Positions 33,124 to 42,066 of a stretch of DNA of 64,000 nt are shown in pieces. The DNA lies in the NCBI RefSeq assembly GCF_009674605.1, contig NZ_WKJO01000001.1, positions 1,240,001 to 1,304,000 on the forward strand. The letters are read 5' to 3'. The notes below the pieces were generated by a model, which searched no databases, was not told where the DNA came from, and saw only the letters and a program-made list of their open reading frames with translations. How positions within the stretch are numbered: position 1 is the stretch's first letter; the number at the start of each line of letters is the position of its first letter. The translations under genes were made by a program, and so were the position numbers. This DNA comes from Haloferax litoreum (GTDB lineage Archaea > Halobacteriota > Halobacteria > Halobacteriales > Haloferacaceae).

Positions 33124-34818
33124 TCAGTCGTCCGCCGGCGCGGCCCCGCCCACGCCATCGACTGCCGACTCCGGCACCACACCGTCCTCGCTCCATCCGC
33201 GAATCTCGTAGTAATTTGAGAGCGCGTGTGGGAATCCGGGGATATCGAACGGGAGTGTGTCGTCGCTCCGGTCGAACCCGCGCTGGTTGTTGAAGTGGCG
33301 TTCGAGCGTGACGATGCGCTCACCGACTTCTTGGAGGTGGTCGTAGTCGGTGTCGAACAGGACGCCGAGCGTCTCCTCGTCGATGAAGTCGCGGGAGAAC
33401 TTGCAGACGACGCCGCTGTCGAGGACGGCGTTGTGGTTCTCCTTCTCGACGAGTCGCTGGGGCTTGCCGTCGAGGCCGTGGGGTTCCATCGCCTTCGACT
33501 TGTCCACGTAGGGGTACTCGATAGCGTAGAACGAGGCGTACATGTGGTCTGCACCGCGGTTCGAAGTGGCGAACGAGAGGCCCTGTCCGTGGAGGTGACG
33601 ACCGTCGTGGCCCGGGAACTCCATCCCTTTGACCGTCCAGTCGTGGACGCCGAGTTCGTCGTGGACACGATGTGTCCCCTCGGCGAGCAGGTCCCCGACA
33701 CCCTCGCGGTAGCCGATTTGCTCGGCGAGTTCGTGGATGAGGTCGACGTTTCCGAACTCGTCTTCGGCCATCAGGTACGCGGCGATGGTGTCGCCGGCCG
33801 AGATGGTGTCTATGCCGAGACGGTCGCATATCTCGTTGGACTTCATCACGTCGACGACGTCGTCGACCCCGCAGTTCGACCCGAACGCCATCACCGTCTC
33901 GAACTCCGGTCCTTCGGTCTCGACGCCGGATTCCTCGTCCCGCGTCGGAAGTTTGCAGGCGAAGGCACACTGCGAACAGGTCCCTTTCTTGTACTTCTTC
34001 GACTCCACGGCGTCCCCGTTGATACCCTCGACGCCTTCGAACTCACGTTCGGAGAAGTAGCGCGTCGGGAGTGCCTCCACGGCGTTCGCGTAGTCGGTGC
34101 CGGCGGTAGTCCCCTGTCGCTTCATCGTGTGGTCCGAGGTGGCGGCGTTGCGGTGGACGTCCATCGCCTCGCTCGGGAACTCGAGTTCCACGTCGGGTGC
34201 CGCGTCGCCCGCGAACGTGACGACTTTGAGATTCTTCGCGCCCATGACCGCGCCCAGTCCGCCGCGACCGAACGCGCGCGATTCGGTCGTCATCACCGAC
34301 GCGAACCGAACGAGGTTCTCGCCGGCCGGCCCGATACAGACGAGTTGTTCTGCGTCCAGTCCCCACTCCGATTCCGCGTACTCGGTGACTGCGGGAATCT
34401 CCGCCTGTTCGAGGTCGGGAACCGGTTCGAACTCGACGCCGTCGGGGCGGACGTGGACCGCGAGCAGTTCGTCCGCCTCGCCGGTGAACTCGATGGCGCT
34501 GTAACCCGTCCCCACGAGATGTCGTGAGAGGAACCCGCCAGCGTTCGACGAGACGAGGCCGTTCGTCAGCGGCGAGACGCCGGTCAAGTTCACCCGGCCG
34601 GTGAAACTCATCCGCGACTGTTGCATCGGTCCTGCGGCGAGGACGAGACGGTTCTCGTCCCCGAGTGGGTCGGCGTCGAACGGAACGCGGTCGTGGACCA
34701 GTTTCGTGGCGACGCCCCGGCCGCCGATGTACGATTCGAGGACGTGGTCGATATCGCTCGTGTCGGTCGTCCGCGCCCCGAGGTCGACCGAACAGAGTGG
34801 GCCCTCCGTGTGTCGCAT
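33124..34818 (-). CDS. Tungsten aldehyde:ferredoxin oxidoreductase family protein
   Basis: 564 residues from the ATG at 34818 (MRHTEGPLCSVDLGARTT...). Family hallmarks: YIGGRGVATKLVHD, LVLAAGPMQ, SFTGRVNLTGVSPLTNGL, GRGGLGAVMGAKNLK, the Fe-S motif CSQCAFACKL (C-x2-C-x3-C) with a distal cysteine in GVVCKFSRD, and DTISAGDTIAAYLMAE. These enzymes hold a tungsten bis-pterin and one [4Fe-4S] cluster and oxidise aldehydes to acids with ferredoxin in the cytoplasm. The tungstate transporter at 11.5-14 kb would supply the metal. The ATG at 34818 fits the fold; an upstream start at 34893 overlaps the AT-rich promoter. Confidence 0.93.
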   Translation of the reverse strand: MRHTEGPLCSVDLGARTTDTSDIDHVLESYIGGRGVATKLVHDRVPFDADPLGDENRLVLAAGPMQQSRMSFTGRVNLTGVSPLTNGLVSSNAGGFLSRHLVGTGYSAIEFTGEADELLAVHVRPDGVEFEPVPDLEQAEIPAVTEYAESEWGLDAEQLVCIGPAGENLVRFASVMTTESRAFGRGGLGAVMGAKNLKVVTFAGDAAPDVELEFPSEAMDVHRNAATSDHTMKRQGTTAGTDYANAVEALPTRYFSEREFEGVEGINGDAVESKKYKKGTCSQCAFACKLPTRDEESGVETEGPEFETVMAFGSNCGVDDVVDVMKSNEICDRLGIDTISAGDTIAAYLMAEDEFGNVDLIHELAEQIGYREGVGDLLAEGTHRVHDELGVHDWTVKGMEFPGHDGRHLHGQGLSFATSNRGADHMYASFYAIEYPYVDKSKAMEPHGLDGKPQRLVEKENHNAVLDSGVVCKFSRDFIDEETLGVLFDTDYDHLQEVGERIVTLERHFNNQRGFDRSDDTLPFDIPGFPHALSNYYEIRGWSEDGVVPESAVDGVGGAAPADD

Positions 34819-34976
34819 AGTCGTCCTTCGAGAACCAATCGAATAATCGTTAGTGTTGGGGACACTCCCGCAGTCGTGTCTTCTGGCTGTCACACTCGCG
34901 TAGGACGATTAATTATCATGAACGTACATGCGCCTTTCGTCACGTTCATACTGGAGAGGCGAACAATACTCCACCG

Positions 34977-35147
34977 ATGAATCTCTCGACGACTGTACTG
35001 ACGGGGGTGGTGACGGTGCTCGCTGCCGCGGGTGCCGTCTCGGTGGGATTCGTTCCGAGACCCGACCTCGGAGCGCCCGCGTGGTACGTTCTCGTCGCGC
35101 TTACGGTGGGATACTGGGCCGTCTTCTTGCGGTGGGCCCGACGCTGA
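34977..35147 (+). CDS. 56-residue two-helix membrane protein
   Basis: ATG 34977 to TGA 35145-35147 reads MNLSTTVLTGVVTVLAAAGA..., with a second helix WYVLVALTVGYWAVFL and a basic end RWARR. Codon use is host-like. A GGAG motif lies 13 bases upstream of the start. It is divergent from the AOR gene. No family recognised. Confidence 0.6.
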   Translation: MNLSTTVLTGVVTVLAAAGAVSVGFVPRPDLGAPAWYVLVALTVGYWAVFLRWARR

Positions 35148-35198
35148 GTTCGGTGCTGAACTCGGTCGTAACCCACTTCGAATCCGCGAGCGTCGCGG

Positions 35199-37106
35199 TT
35201 ACTCCGGATGGACGAGTCGCTCTGCGTCGCGGACGGCGTCGCGTCCGCCGATGATGGTGATACGGTCGCCCTCCTGCAACGTGAAGTCCGCGTCGGGGAC
35301 GTTCGTGTCGCCGTTGCGAGAGACGAGTGCGACGAGACAGCCGCTCGGGAGTTCGGGACCGACTTCGCGGATGGTTCGCCCGACGAGGTTCTCGGCGGTG
35401 ACTTCGACCTCCTGTACGTCGCCAGAGCGGCCGATTTCGCCCATCCAGTTGGACATCGTCGGCCGCTCGATGTAGTTGTCGAGCGCCTGTGCGGTGGCGA
35501 TGGTCGACGAGATGGTCCGGACGCCGAGTTCTTCGAACGCCTCCACGTTGTCCGGGTTGTTCGCCCGCGCGAGGACGTTCTCGGGCTCGAACTTCGAGTT
35601 GGCGAGCTGCGAGACGAGCAGGTTCACGTCGTCGTCCCCGGTGGCGGCGACGACGACTTTGGCGTTGCCTGCGCCGGCCGACCGGAGGACATCCGTGTCG
35701 GCGCCGTCGCCGTGATGCACGGTGAACCCGAGGTTTCGGGCGGTCTGGACTACTTCCTGGTCCTGTTCGATGAGGACCACGTTCTCTCCACGGTCTTCGA
35801 GGCGTTCGGCGAGCGCACGGCCCACTTTTCCGCCTCCGATTACGAGTACACGCATTGGAATGACGTCGAGGTATTCTGCTATTTGACGAGCGAGACCGGC
35901 CTCGAAGAGGACGGTCGTGAGGATGACGAGAAAGACGGTCCCGACGAGAATCGAGGCGCTCTCGTTCAGGACGGCGGCCTGCTGGGTCATCCCTTCGGCG
36001 GCGAGTCGTGTCGCTTCCTCGCGGAACGCGATGGCGAACAGTGTCGCGACAGACGCCGGGATGATACCGCGCGGGCCGACGAAGCTCATGAAGAGCTTCT
36101 CGCTTCTGGTGAAGCGGTCGCCCCTCGCCGAGACGAACACGAGAAGCGGACGGATGACGAGGGCGACGGCTGCCACAATTGCCAGGCCGCCGATGCCGAG
36201 TGCGAGGAGGCTCTCGAAGTCGAGCAACGCCGCGAGGGCGATGAAGACGAACGAAAGGACGAGTAGGGTGATGTCACCCTTGAACGCCGAAATCTCCTTC
36301 TCGTAGGGGACCTCGGCGTTCCCGAGGAGGATGCCGGCAGTCGCGACGGCGGCGATGCCTGCTTCGGTGGCGACGAAGTCTGCCGCCGCGTAGGACACGA
36401 GCGCCCCTGCGAGGACGAGTAGACGGGCGTTCTGTGGGGCGTTTCCGGGTGACAGGTCCACGTACTGGAGCGCGTAGTACAGTGTCCCTGCGACGATTGC
36501 ACCGACCACGACGCCGACGCCGAGTCGCTCGGCGAACAGCGTCACGAGTGCGTTAGGACTGCTGACCCCTTCGAGAATCGCCTCGAAGATGACGACGGCG
36601 ACGATTGCGGCCGTCACGTCGTTGACGATACCTTCGGTTTCGAGTGCTGCCCCGACGCGGTCCCGAACCGGGACGACTTCGAGGATTGGTGCGATGACCG
36701 TCGGACCGGTTGCGACGAGCAGTGCACCGACGAGGAACGACACCGCCCACGGCGCGCCGAGCGCGTAGTGGACGACGAGTCCCGTCCCGACGAACGATAT
36801 CGCCGCGCCGATGGTGACGAGACGGAACGTCGCCGCCGGTGCCTCCCGGAGTTTGTCGATCCGAATGTGGAACGCCCCTTCGAACACGATGATTGCGACC
36901 GAGAGTCCGACGATTGCTTGCAGTGCGTTCCCGAACGAGTCGGGAGAGATGATACCGAGGACCTCCGGCCCGAGGAGTATCCCGGACGCGATGAGAAATA
37001 CGACACTCGGGACTCTGAATCGGTCCGAGAGCACCTGCGAGACAACGCCGATGCCGATGATTGCGGCGACGAGCGGGATGAGATTCGCTCCTCCTGCTGC
37101 GGCCAC
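35199..37106 (-). CDS. CPA1-type cation/proton antiporter fused to TrkA-N/TrkA-C regulatory domains
   Basis: 635 residues. The N-terminal 400 residues have 12-13 membrane helices of a Na+(K+)/H+ antiporter with functional motifs TGPTVIAPIL, EGIVNDVTAA (acidic ion site), and FVGPRGIIP. The C-terminal part has a Rossmann TrkA-N (MRVLVIGGGKVGRALAERL, VLIEQD) and a TrkA-C ligand-binding domain (VTAENLVGRTIREVGPELPSGCLVALVSR ... ITIIGGRDAV). It exchanges cations for protons in the cell membrane, with nucleotide-responsive gating. Important for pH and salt homeostasis. Downstream of the acyl-CoA synthetase, 130 bases apart, with an AT-rich promoter region between. Confidence 0.92.
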   Translation of the reverse strand: MAAAGGANLIPLVAAIIGIGVVSQVLSDRFRVPSVVFLIASGILLGPEVLGIISPDSFGNALQAIVGLSVAIIVFEGAFHIRIDKLREAPAATFRLVTIGAAISFVGTGLVVHYALGAPWAVSFLVGALLVATGPTVIAPILEVVPVRDRVGAALETEGIVNDVTAAIVAVVIFEAILEGVSSPNALVTLFAERLGVGVVVGAIVAGTLYYALQYVDLSPGNAPQNARLLVLAGALVSYAAADFVATEAGIAAVATAGILLGNAEVPYEKEISAFKGDITLLVLSFVFIALAALLDFESLLALGIGGLAIVAAVALVIRPLLVFVSARGDRFTRSEKLFMSFVGPRGIIPASVATLFAIAFREEATRLAAEGMTQQAAVLNESASILVGTVFLVILTTVLFEAGLARQIAEYLDVIPMRVLVIGGGKVGRALAERLEDRGENVVLIEQDQEVVQTARNLGFTVHHGDGADTDVLRSAGAGNAKVVVAATGDDDVNLLVSQLANSKFEPENVLARANNPDNVEAFEELGVRTISSTIATAQALDNYIERPTMSNWMGEIGRSGDVQEVEVTAENLVGRTIREVGPELPSGCLVALVSRNGDTNVPDADFTLQEGDRITIIGGRDAVRDAERLVHPE

Positions 37107-37235
37107 CTATATCGCCTCCATTGATTCGGTCCATGTGTCGACGGAAGATAAAACCATACATCTCGGGTGGCATTTCCGCGGTTTTGCCGGAACGTTCGTG
37201 CAGATATCTCTTAGAAAAGTTTAGTCTGTCAGATT

Positions 37236-39239
37236 CTACTGTGTCGCGGGATGGTCGCTCCCGTGTCGCTCTTCGGTCCGGTGGTCTGCTTCCTCGTAGA
37301 TGAGCGACACCTCGTCGGCGTAGCGGTCCAAGATGTTCCGCCGTTTCTTCTTCATCGTCGGCGTCATCAGGTCGTTGTCCTCGGAGAACTCTTCGGGGAC
37401 GATGCGGAACTGTTTGATCTTCTCGTACGACTCGAAGTTCTCGTTCGCCTCGTCCACCTCTCGCTGGATTCGCGCTTCGACCCGGTCGTCGCGGCAGATG
37501 GCCTTCGGGTCCTCTGGCAGGTCGATTCCCTCCGCGTCGGCCCACTTCCGCAGACCGTCGAAACTCGGGACGATGAGCGCGGAGATGAAGCGGTGGCCAT
37601 CGCCGAGGACCATGCACTGTTCGACGACAGACGACGACGCGAAAGCGTCTTCGATGGGTCCGGGGGCGACGTTCTTGCCCGTCGAGAGGACGAGAATCTG
37701 TTTGGCGCGTTCGCGGAACGTGATGTAACCGTCGGGGCGGAGTTCGACGATGTCACCGGTACGGAACCAGCGATTTCCGTCGTCGTCTTCGACGAAGGCC
37801 GCCTCAGTCTCTTCGGGGAGGTTCCAGTATCCGCTCGTGACGTTCGGGCCGCGCACGAGGAGTTCACCGACGTCGCCGCCTGCGGCACCGAGTTGGTCGC
37901 CGACGACGCTCTTGTCGAGTTTTACTTCGACGTCTTGGAGGGGGTAACCGATGGTGCCGATTTTCGGTTCTTCGGGTGGGTTGACCGTGATGACGGGCGA
38001 CGTCTCCGTGAGGCCGTATCCCTCGTAGATGGGCAGGCCCATGGCGTGGTAGAGCGCACAGAGTTCCGCCGAGAGACTGCCGCCACCACTGATGAAGAAG
38101 TCGAGGTTGCCGCCGAGTGCCTCGCGTACTTGCTCGAAGACGAGTCGGTCGGCGATGCGGTGTTTCAGTGTGAGTCCGAATCCGGGGGCGTCGGTCGTGT
38201 GGTAGTCTTGGCCGACTTCGACGGCCCACTCGAAGATACGCTTCTTGACGGGTGACTCACTGGCTTGCGTTCGAATCGCGTCGTAGAGTTTCTCGTACAC
38301 TCGCGGGACACTCGTCGCGCTCGTCGGTCGAACGAGTTGGAAGTCTTCGCGCAGTGTGTCTGGACTCTCTGCGTAGGCGACGGACCCACCCGCGGCGAAC
38401 ACCAAGAAGTGGCCCGCCATCCGTTCGAAGACGTGTGCAAGCGGGAGGAACGAGAGTCCGACCGTGTCGGTGCCAAAGACGGGTAAGTCACCTTTGTCCG
38501 AGCGCGGGCCGAAGCGTCGATAGGCCTCGTTGACGTTCGACCGGAAGTTCCAGTGGGTGAGTTGGACGCCCTTCGGCCGACCCGTCGTCCCGGAGGTGTA
38601 GATGAGACTCGCGAGGTCGTCGGGGTCACGTTCGTCGAGCCACGATTCGTAGGTCGCTTCGTCGAAGACCTCCTCACCGCGCCGGTAGAGTTCGCCGAGT
38701 GTCAGGATGTCGTCGCGGTCCTCGTAGCCTTCGTACTCGTCGATGACGACGACGAACTCTAAGTCGAGGTCGTCTTCGACGGCGAGGACGCGTTCGAGGA
38801 GTTCCTGGTTCTCCACGACGACGGCGTTCGCGCCGGGGTCGGACAGGAGGTACTGCACCTGACGCTCCGACGACGACGTGTAGACGGTCGTGACGACGCA
38901 CCCGGCACCGAGGACTGCGAAGTCCGTCTGCGCCCACTCCATCCGCGTGTGGGCCAAGATGCCGACGCGGTCGTTTGTCCCCAATCCGAGTTCGCGGAAC
39001 CCTGCGGCGAGGTTTCTGACGACGTCGCGCATCGTCTCGTAGGTCAACTCCCCGTAGTCGCTGCTGGGTGCCGCCGGCACGACGCCCGCGTCGACGAGGG
39101 AGCGGTCGTAGACTCCTCCCTTGTAGCGTTGTGCGATTCGCGAGGCGTTGCGCGCCGCGCTCTCTTCGAACATCCGTGGGAGAGTCGTCCGTCCGATGAC
39201 GGGGTCATCGAACGCCGCCTCTGCGTCGCGCCAATCCAT
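37236..39239 (-). CDS. Long-chain fatty-acid--CoA ligase (AMP-forming)
   Basis: 667 residues. ANL-superfamily motifs: P-loop YTSGTTGRPKGVQLTH (about 210-225), YGLTETSPV, FRTGDIVELRPDGYI, and the catalytic-lysine region ILVLSTGKNVAPGPIEDAF. The length and the DYHTTDAPGFG...LKHRIADRLVFEQVREALGGNLDFFISGGGSLS linker are typical of FadD/FAA long-chain types. It activates fatty acids as acyl-AMP then acyl-CoA, feeding degradation or lipid use, with the thiolase at 31379 as a possible partner. An AT-rich promoter lies at 39240-39290. Confidence 0.93.
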   Translation of the reverse strand: MDWRDAEAAFDDPVIGRTTLPRMFEESAARNASRIAQRYKGGVYDRSLVDAGVVPAAPSSDYGELTYETMRDVVRNLAAGFRELGLGTNDRVGILAHTRMEWAQTDFAVLGAGCVVTTVYTSSSERQVQYLLSDPGANAVVVENQELLERVLAVEDDLDLEFVVVIDEYEGYEDRDDILTLGELYRRGEEVFDEATYESWLDERDPDDLASLIYTSGTTGRPKGVQLTHWNFRSNVNEAYRRFGPRSDKGDLPVFGTDTVGLSFLPLAHVFERMAGHFLVFAAGGSVAYAESPDTLREDFQLVRPTSATSVPRVYEKLYDAIRTQASESPVKKRIFEWAVEVGQDYHTTDAPGFGLTLKHRIADRLVFEQVREALGGNLDFFISGGGSLSAELCALYHAMGLPIYEGYGLTETSPVITVNPPEEPKIGTIGYPLQDVEVKLDKSVVGDQLGAAGGDVGELLVRGPNVTSGYWNLPEETEAAFVEDDDGNRWFRTGDIVELRPDGYITFRERAKQILVLSTGKNVAPGPIEDAFASSSVVEQCMVLGDGHRFISALIVPSFDGLRKWADAEGIDLPEDPKAICRDDRVEARIQREVDEANENFESYEKIKQFRIVPEEFSEDNDLMTPTMKKKRRNILDRYADEVSLIYEEADHRTEERHGSDHPATQ

Positions 39240-39334
39240 GTCCTATTACTAATGATTCAACATTTAAAACTATGCACGTTGAGTCGGTTGAAAGTCCACA
39301 GTATCGAAGAAGGGCGTCGGAGACGCCGGTTTGT

Positions 39335-40243
39335 CTACTCGTCGTCGCCGACGTAGTCGAGGTACCCGAGGACGCCGCGGGTGTTCAGTCGCTCTTCGTC
39401 GTGGGCTTTCCGCACGCCCCACACCTCGTCCATCTGCGTGTGTTCGACGAAGTGCTGGATGACCGCCTCGTCGTCGCCGAGTTCGTCGCGCTTCTGGCGG
39501 ATTGCTTCGACCCACTCCACGAGGACGCGCTTGTACTCCTCGGCGAACGCTTTCGTGTACTCGTGTGGGCCGAAGTGGCCGAAACAGAGCGTCTCAGGCT
39601 CGATTTCTTCGACCGTTTGCACGTCGTCGAGCGCCTTCTGGAGGTGGAACTGCGCCGGTGGCGAAGTCTGGCGGAGGGTCTCTGTCTTCGGTTCCCAGAT
39701 GCCCATCGCGTCACCGACGAACAGGACGTCGTCGCCGTCGTCGTGGAACATGACCTGATGCGGCGCGTGGCCCGGTGCGTGGGAGACGGTGAGCGTCCGG
39801 TCGCCGAGGTCGATCTCGTCGCCGTCGGTGAGCGGTTCCACGCGGTCTTCGTCTATCGGGAGTGGTTCGTCGTAGAAGCGCCACTGGTCTTCGACGGCAG
39901 CCTTCGTGCCCTCGACGAGTCGCGTCGGGTCCACGAGGTGTGGGGCACCGATTTCGTGCGTCATGACGGTGGCGTCGGGATATCGCTCGGCGAGATACCC
40001 AGCACCGCCGGCGTGGTCGAGGTGGACGTGTGTCGGCAAGATGTATTCGAGGTCGTCGACGCCGACTTCGTCGAGCATCCCGAAGACGTGTTCGCGGTCC
40101 GCGGCGATGCCCGTGTCGATGAGCGCTGGTTTCTCTGCGTCGATGAGGAACACCGACCCGTACTTCTCGACTTCGTACATCCCTGTATCGACGTAATAGA
40201 CGTCCGTGCTGTTCGGCACGGGTTCGACGTCGCCAATGGCCAT
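39335..40243 (-). CDS. Metallo-beta-lactamase-fold hydrolase
   Basis: 302 residues. The HxHxDH motif is THVHLDHAGG; further ligands appear in SHAPGHAPHQVMFHDDGDDVLFVGDAMG and HFGPHEYTK. The N-terminus MAIGDVEPVPNSTDVYYVDTGMYEVEKYGSVFLIDAEKPALID is like glyoxalase II/flavoprotein-type MBL enzymes in halophiles. Substrate unknown. Faces a divergent promoter for the SLC13 gene (AT-rich 40325-40380). The nearest gene on this strand is the acyl-CoA synthetase 96 bases downstream. Confidence 0.85.
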   Translation of the reverse strand: MAIGDVEPVPNSTDVYYVDTGMYEVEKYGSVFLIDAEKPALIDTGIAADREHVFGMLDEVGVDDLEYILPTHVHLDHAGGAGYLAERYPDATVMTHEIGAPHLVDPTRLVEGTKAAVEDQWRFYDEPLPIDEDRVEPLTDGDEIDLGDRTLTVSHAPGHAPHQVMFHDDGDDVLFVGDAMGIWEPKTETLRQTSPPAQFHLQKALDDVQTVEEIEPETLCFGHFGPHEYTKAFAEEYKRVLVEWVEAIRQKRDELGDDEAVIQHFVEHTQMDEVWGVRKAHDEERLNTRGVLGYLDYVGDDE

Positions 40244-40350
40244 AGTTGACGGCCGTCGTGGGGGAGCAAAAGCGTTCGGTCGGCGTCTCTCCGCCGACCT
40301 GTTCGCTCCACATTCTGTTCACTGCACTATCATTTCTCTACCGCATCGAA

Positions 40351-40359
40351 AATAATTAA
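40351..40359 (+). promoter_or_regulatory. TATA box of the SLC13-type carrier gene
   Basis: AATAATTAA about 32-40 bases before ATG 40391 within a strongly AT-rich stretch. Confidence 0.45.
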
Positions 40360-40390
40360 GTATGATTACCATTAGCAATAGTGTGTATCA

Positions 40391-41959
40391 ATGATACGCG
40401 GCTTCACGAAGACCTCTCGCGGCAGAATAGTAGTGTTCGCGTTCGCACTCGTCGCGTCGCTCGCACTCGCGTTCGGGCCGTCTCTCGAGGGGCTTTCGAC
40501 GAGAGGACAGTACGCATTGGCGACCATGGTATTTGCGGGAACGCTCTGGGTGACCGGCGCACTCCCACTTGCGGTGACCGCCCTGTCTATTCCGGTGATG
40601 CTCACCGCCTACGGGGTGTACGGCGACATCGACCCTGCACTGGCGGGGTTCGCCGACCATCTCATCTTCCTGTTCGTCGCTGGCTTCATGCTCGCGAACG
40701 CGTTGCAGAAGTACAACATCGACCGCCGCATCGCCCTGTGGTTGATGGCAGTCATGGGGTCGTCGCCACGGCGACTCATCCTCGCCATCATGCTCGCGAC
40801 GGCGTTCCTGTCGATGTGGGTGTCGAACACTGCGACGACGGCCATGATGACGCCTATCGCACTGGGCGTTCTCGCGCAGGTACTCGGCCGCGAAGAGGTG
40901 TACGAGGCCGGTGCCGACAGAGACGCGTTCTCGAACATGCAGGTCGCGACGCTCCTCGGGACGGCGTACGCCGCCTCAGTCGGTGGTGTCGGCACCCTCA
41001 TCGGGACGCCGCCGAACGCCGTCGTCGCCACGCAACTCAACGCGTTGCTCGGCTACGACATCGGTTTCGCAGAGTGGTTACTCGTCGGCCTCCCAATCGT
41101 GGCAATCACGCTCCCACTCGTCTGGTACCTCCTCACGTTCCGGTTCTTCCCACCAGAAATCGACGACGTGGAGGGTGCCCGTGAACAGGCGCGCGAGTAC
41201 CTCGCAGAAGAGGGTGCCCTCTCACCACGGGGGCGTCGCGTCGCCTACATCTTCGCCGCCACGGCCGGTCTGTGGGTCCTCGGGGGTCTCGACATCATGT
41301 TCGAAGGTATCCTCTCGGACCCCGTGTTCAACACCTTGTTCGGGACGGGTGACGGGATGACTCTTCTCGGCGTCGAAGGCCACCAAGGCCTCCTCTACTA
41401 CGTGATGGTCGGGATGTTCTCGATTCCGGCGCTCGTCCTCGCGGACACGATGGAGTGGGACGAACTCGCCGACATCGACTGGGGGACGATTCTCCTCTTC
41501 GGTGGCGGCATCTCACTGGCCGACGCGTTCGCCTCCACGGGCGCGACGAAGTGGCTCGCCGAGGCCGTCTTCGGGTCGCTCACGGGCGCACCAATCGTCC
41601 TCGTCGTCGGTGCCGTCGTCCTGCTCGTCATCTTCCTCACGGAGATGACCTCGAACACCGCGACGGCGACTATCGTCGTTCCAGTCCTCATCGGTATCGG
41701 TGGCGTCTTCGCCTCGACGCTCGGTCTCTCTGACGTTGCGGCCGCCGTCTTCCTCGCCGTGTCCGGCGCAATCGCCGCCTCCTTCGCGTTCGCGCTTCCG
41801 GTTGCGACGCCGCCGAACGCTATCGTCTTCGGTAGCGGTCACCTGAAGCAGGCGCACATGATGCGCGCTGGGACCGTCCTCAACCTCGTCATGACGGGTG
41901 TCCTCACGGCTCTCATCTGGTTCCTCTTCCAGTTCGTCTGGCCGATGTTCCTCTGGTAG
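40391..41959 (+). CDS. SLC13/DASS-family sodium-coupled anion or dicarboxylate transporter
   Basis: 522 residues with about 11-12 membrane helices. The two SNT signature loops of the DASS family are present, MWVSNTATTAMMTP (first) and LTEMTSNTATATIV (second), along with the PP motif TLIGTPPNAV in the first half and VATPPNAIVFG in the second. Such proteins take up di- or tricarboxylates or sulfate with Na+. The substrate is not decidable from sequence. Single gene between a divergent MBL hydrolase and serS. Confidence 0.9.
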   Translation: MIRGFTKTSRGRIVVFAFALVASLALAFGPSLEGLSTRGQYALATMVFAGTLWVTGALPLAVTALSIPVMLTAYGVYGDIDPALAGFADHLIFLFVAGFMLANALQKYNIDRRIALWLMAVMGSSPRRLILAIMLATAFLSMWVSNTATTAMMTPIALGVLAQVLGREEVYEAGADRDAFSNMQVATLLGTAYAASVGGVGTLIGTPPNAVVATQLNALLGYDIGFAEWLLVGLPIVAITLPLVWYLLTFRFFPPEIDDVEGAREQAREYLAEEGALSPRGRRVAYIFAATAGLWVLGGLDIMFEGILSDPVFNTLFGTGDGMTLLGVEGHQGLLYYVMVGMFSIPALVLADTMEWDELADIDWGTILLFGGGISLADAFASTGATKWLAEAVFGSLTGAPIVLVVGAVVLLVIFLTEMTSNTATATIVVPVLIGIGGVFASTLGLSDVAAAVFLAVSGAIAASFAFALPVATPPNAIVFGSGHLKQAHMMRAGTVLNLVMTGVLTALIWFLFQFVWPMFLW

Positions 41960-42066
41960 TTGGTCACACGACACGGCCTCTCACACGCTCTTTCCTCGCA
42001 CACGGGGGCGTCGACGCACTCTGTGATGCGATACGATTTTGCCGCCGGCCGGGGAACCACGAATCA

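Noticed and set aside
36553-37617. 354-codon minus-strand frame overlapping the antiporter and acyl-CoA ligase genes
   Set aside because: Runs through the shared promoter region and encodes arginine-rich junk; the two adjoining genes have clear families.
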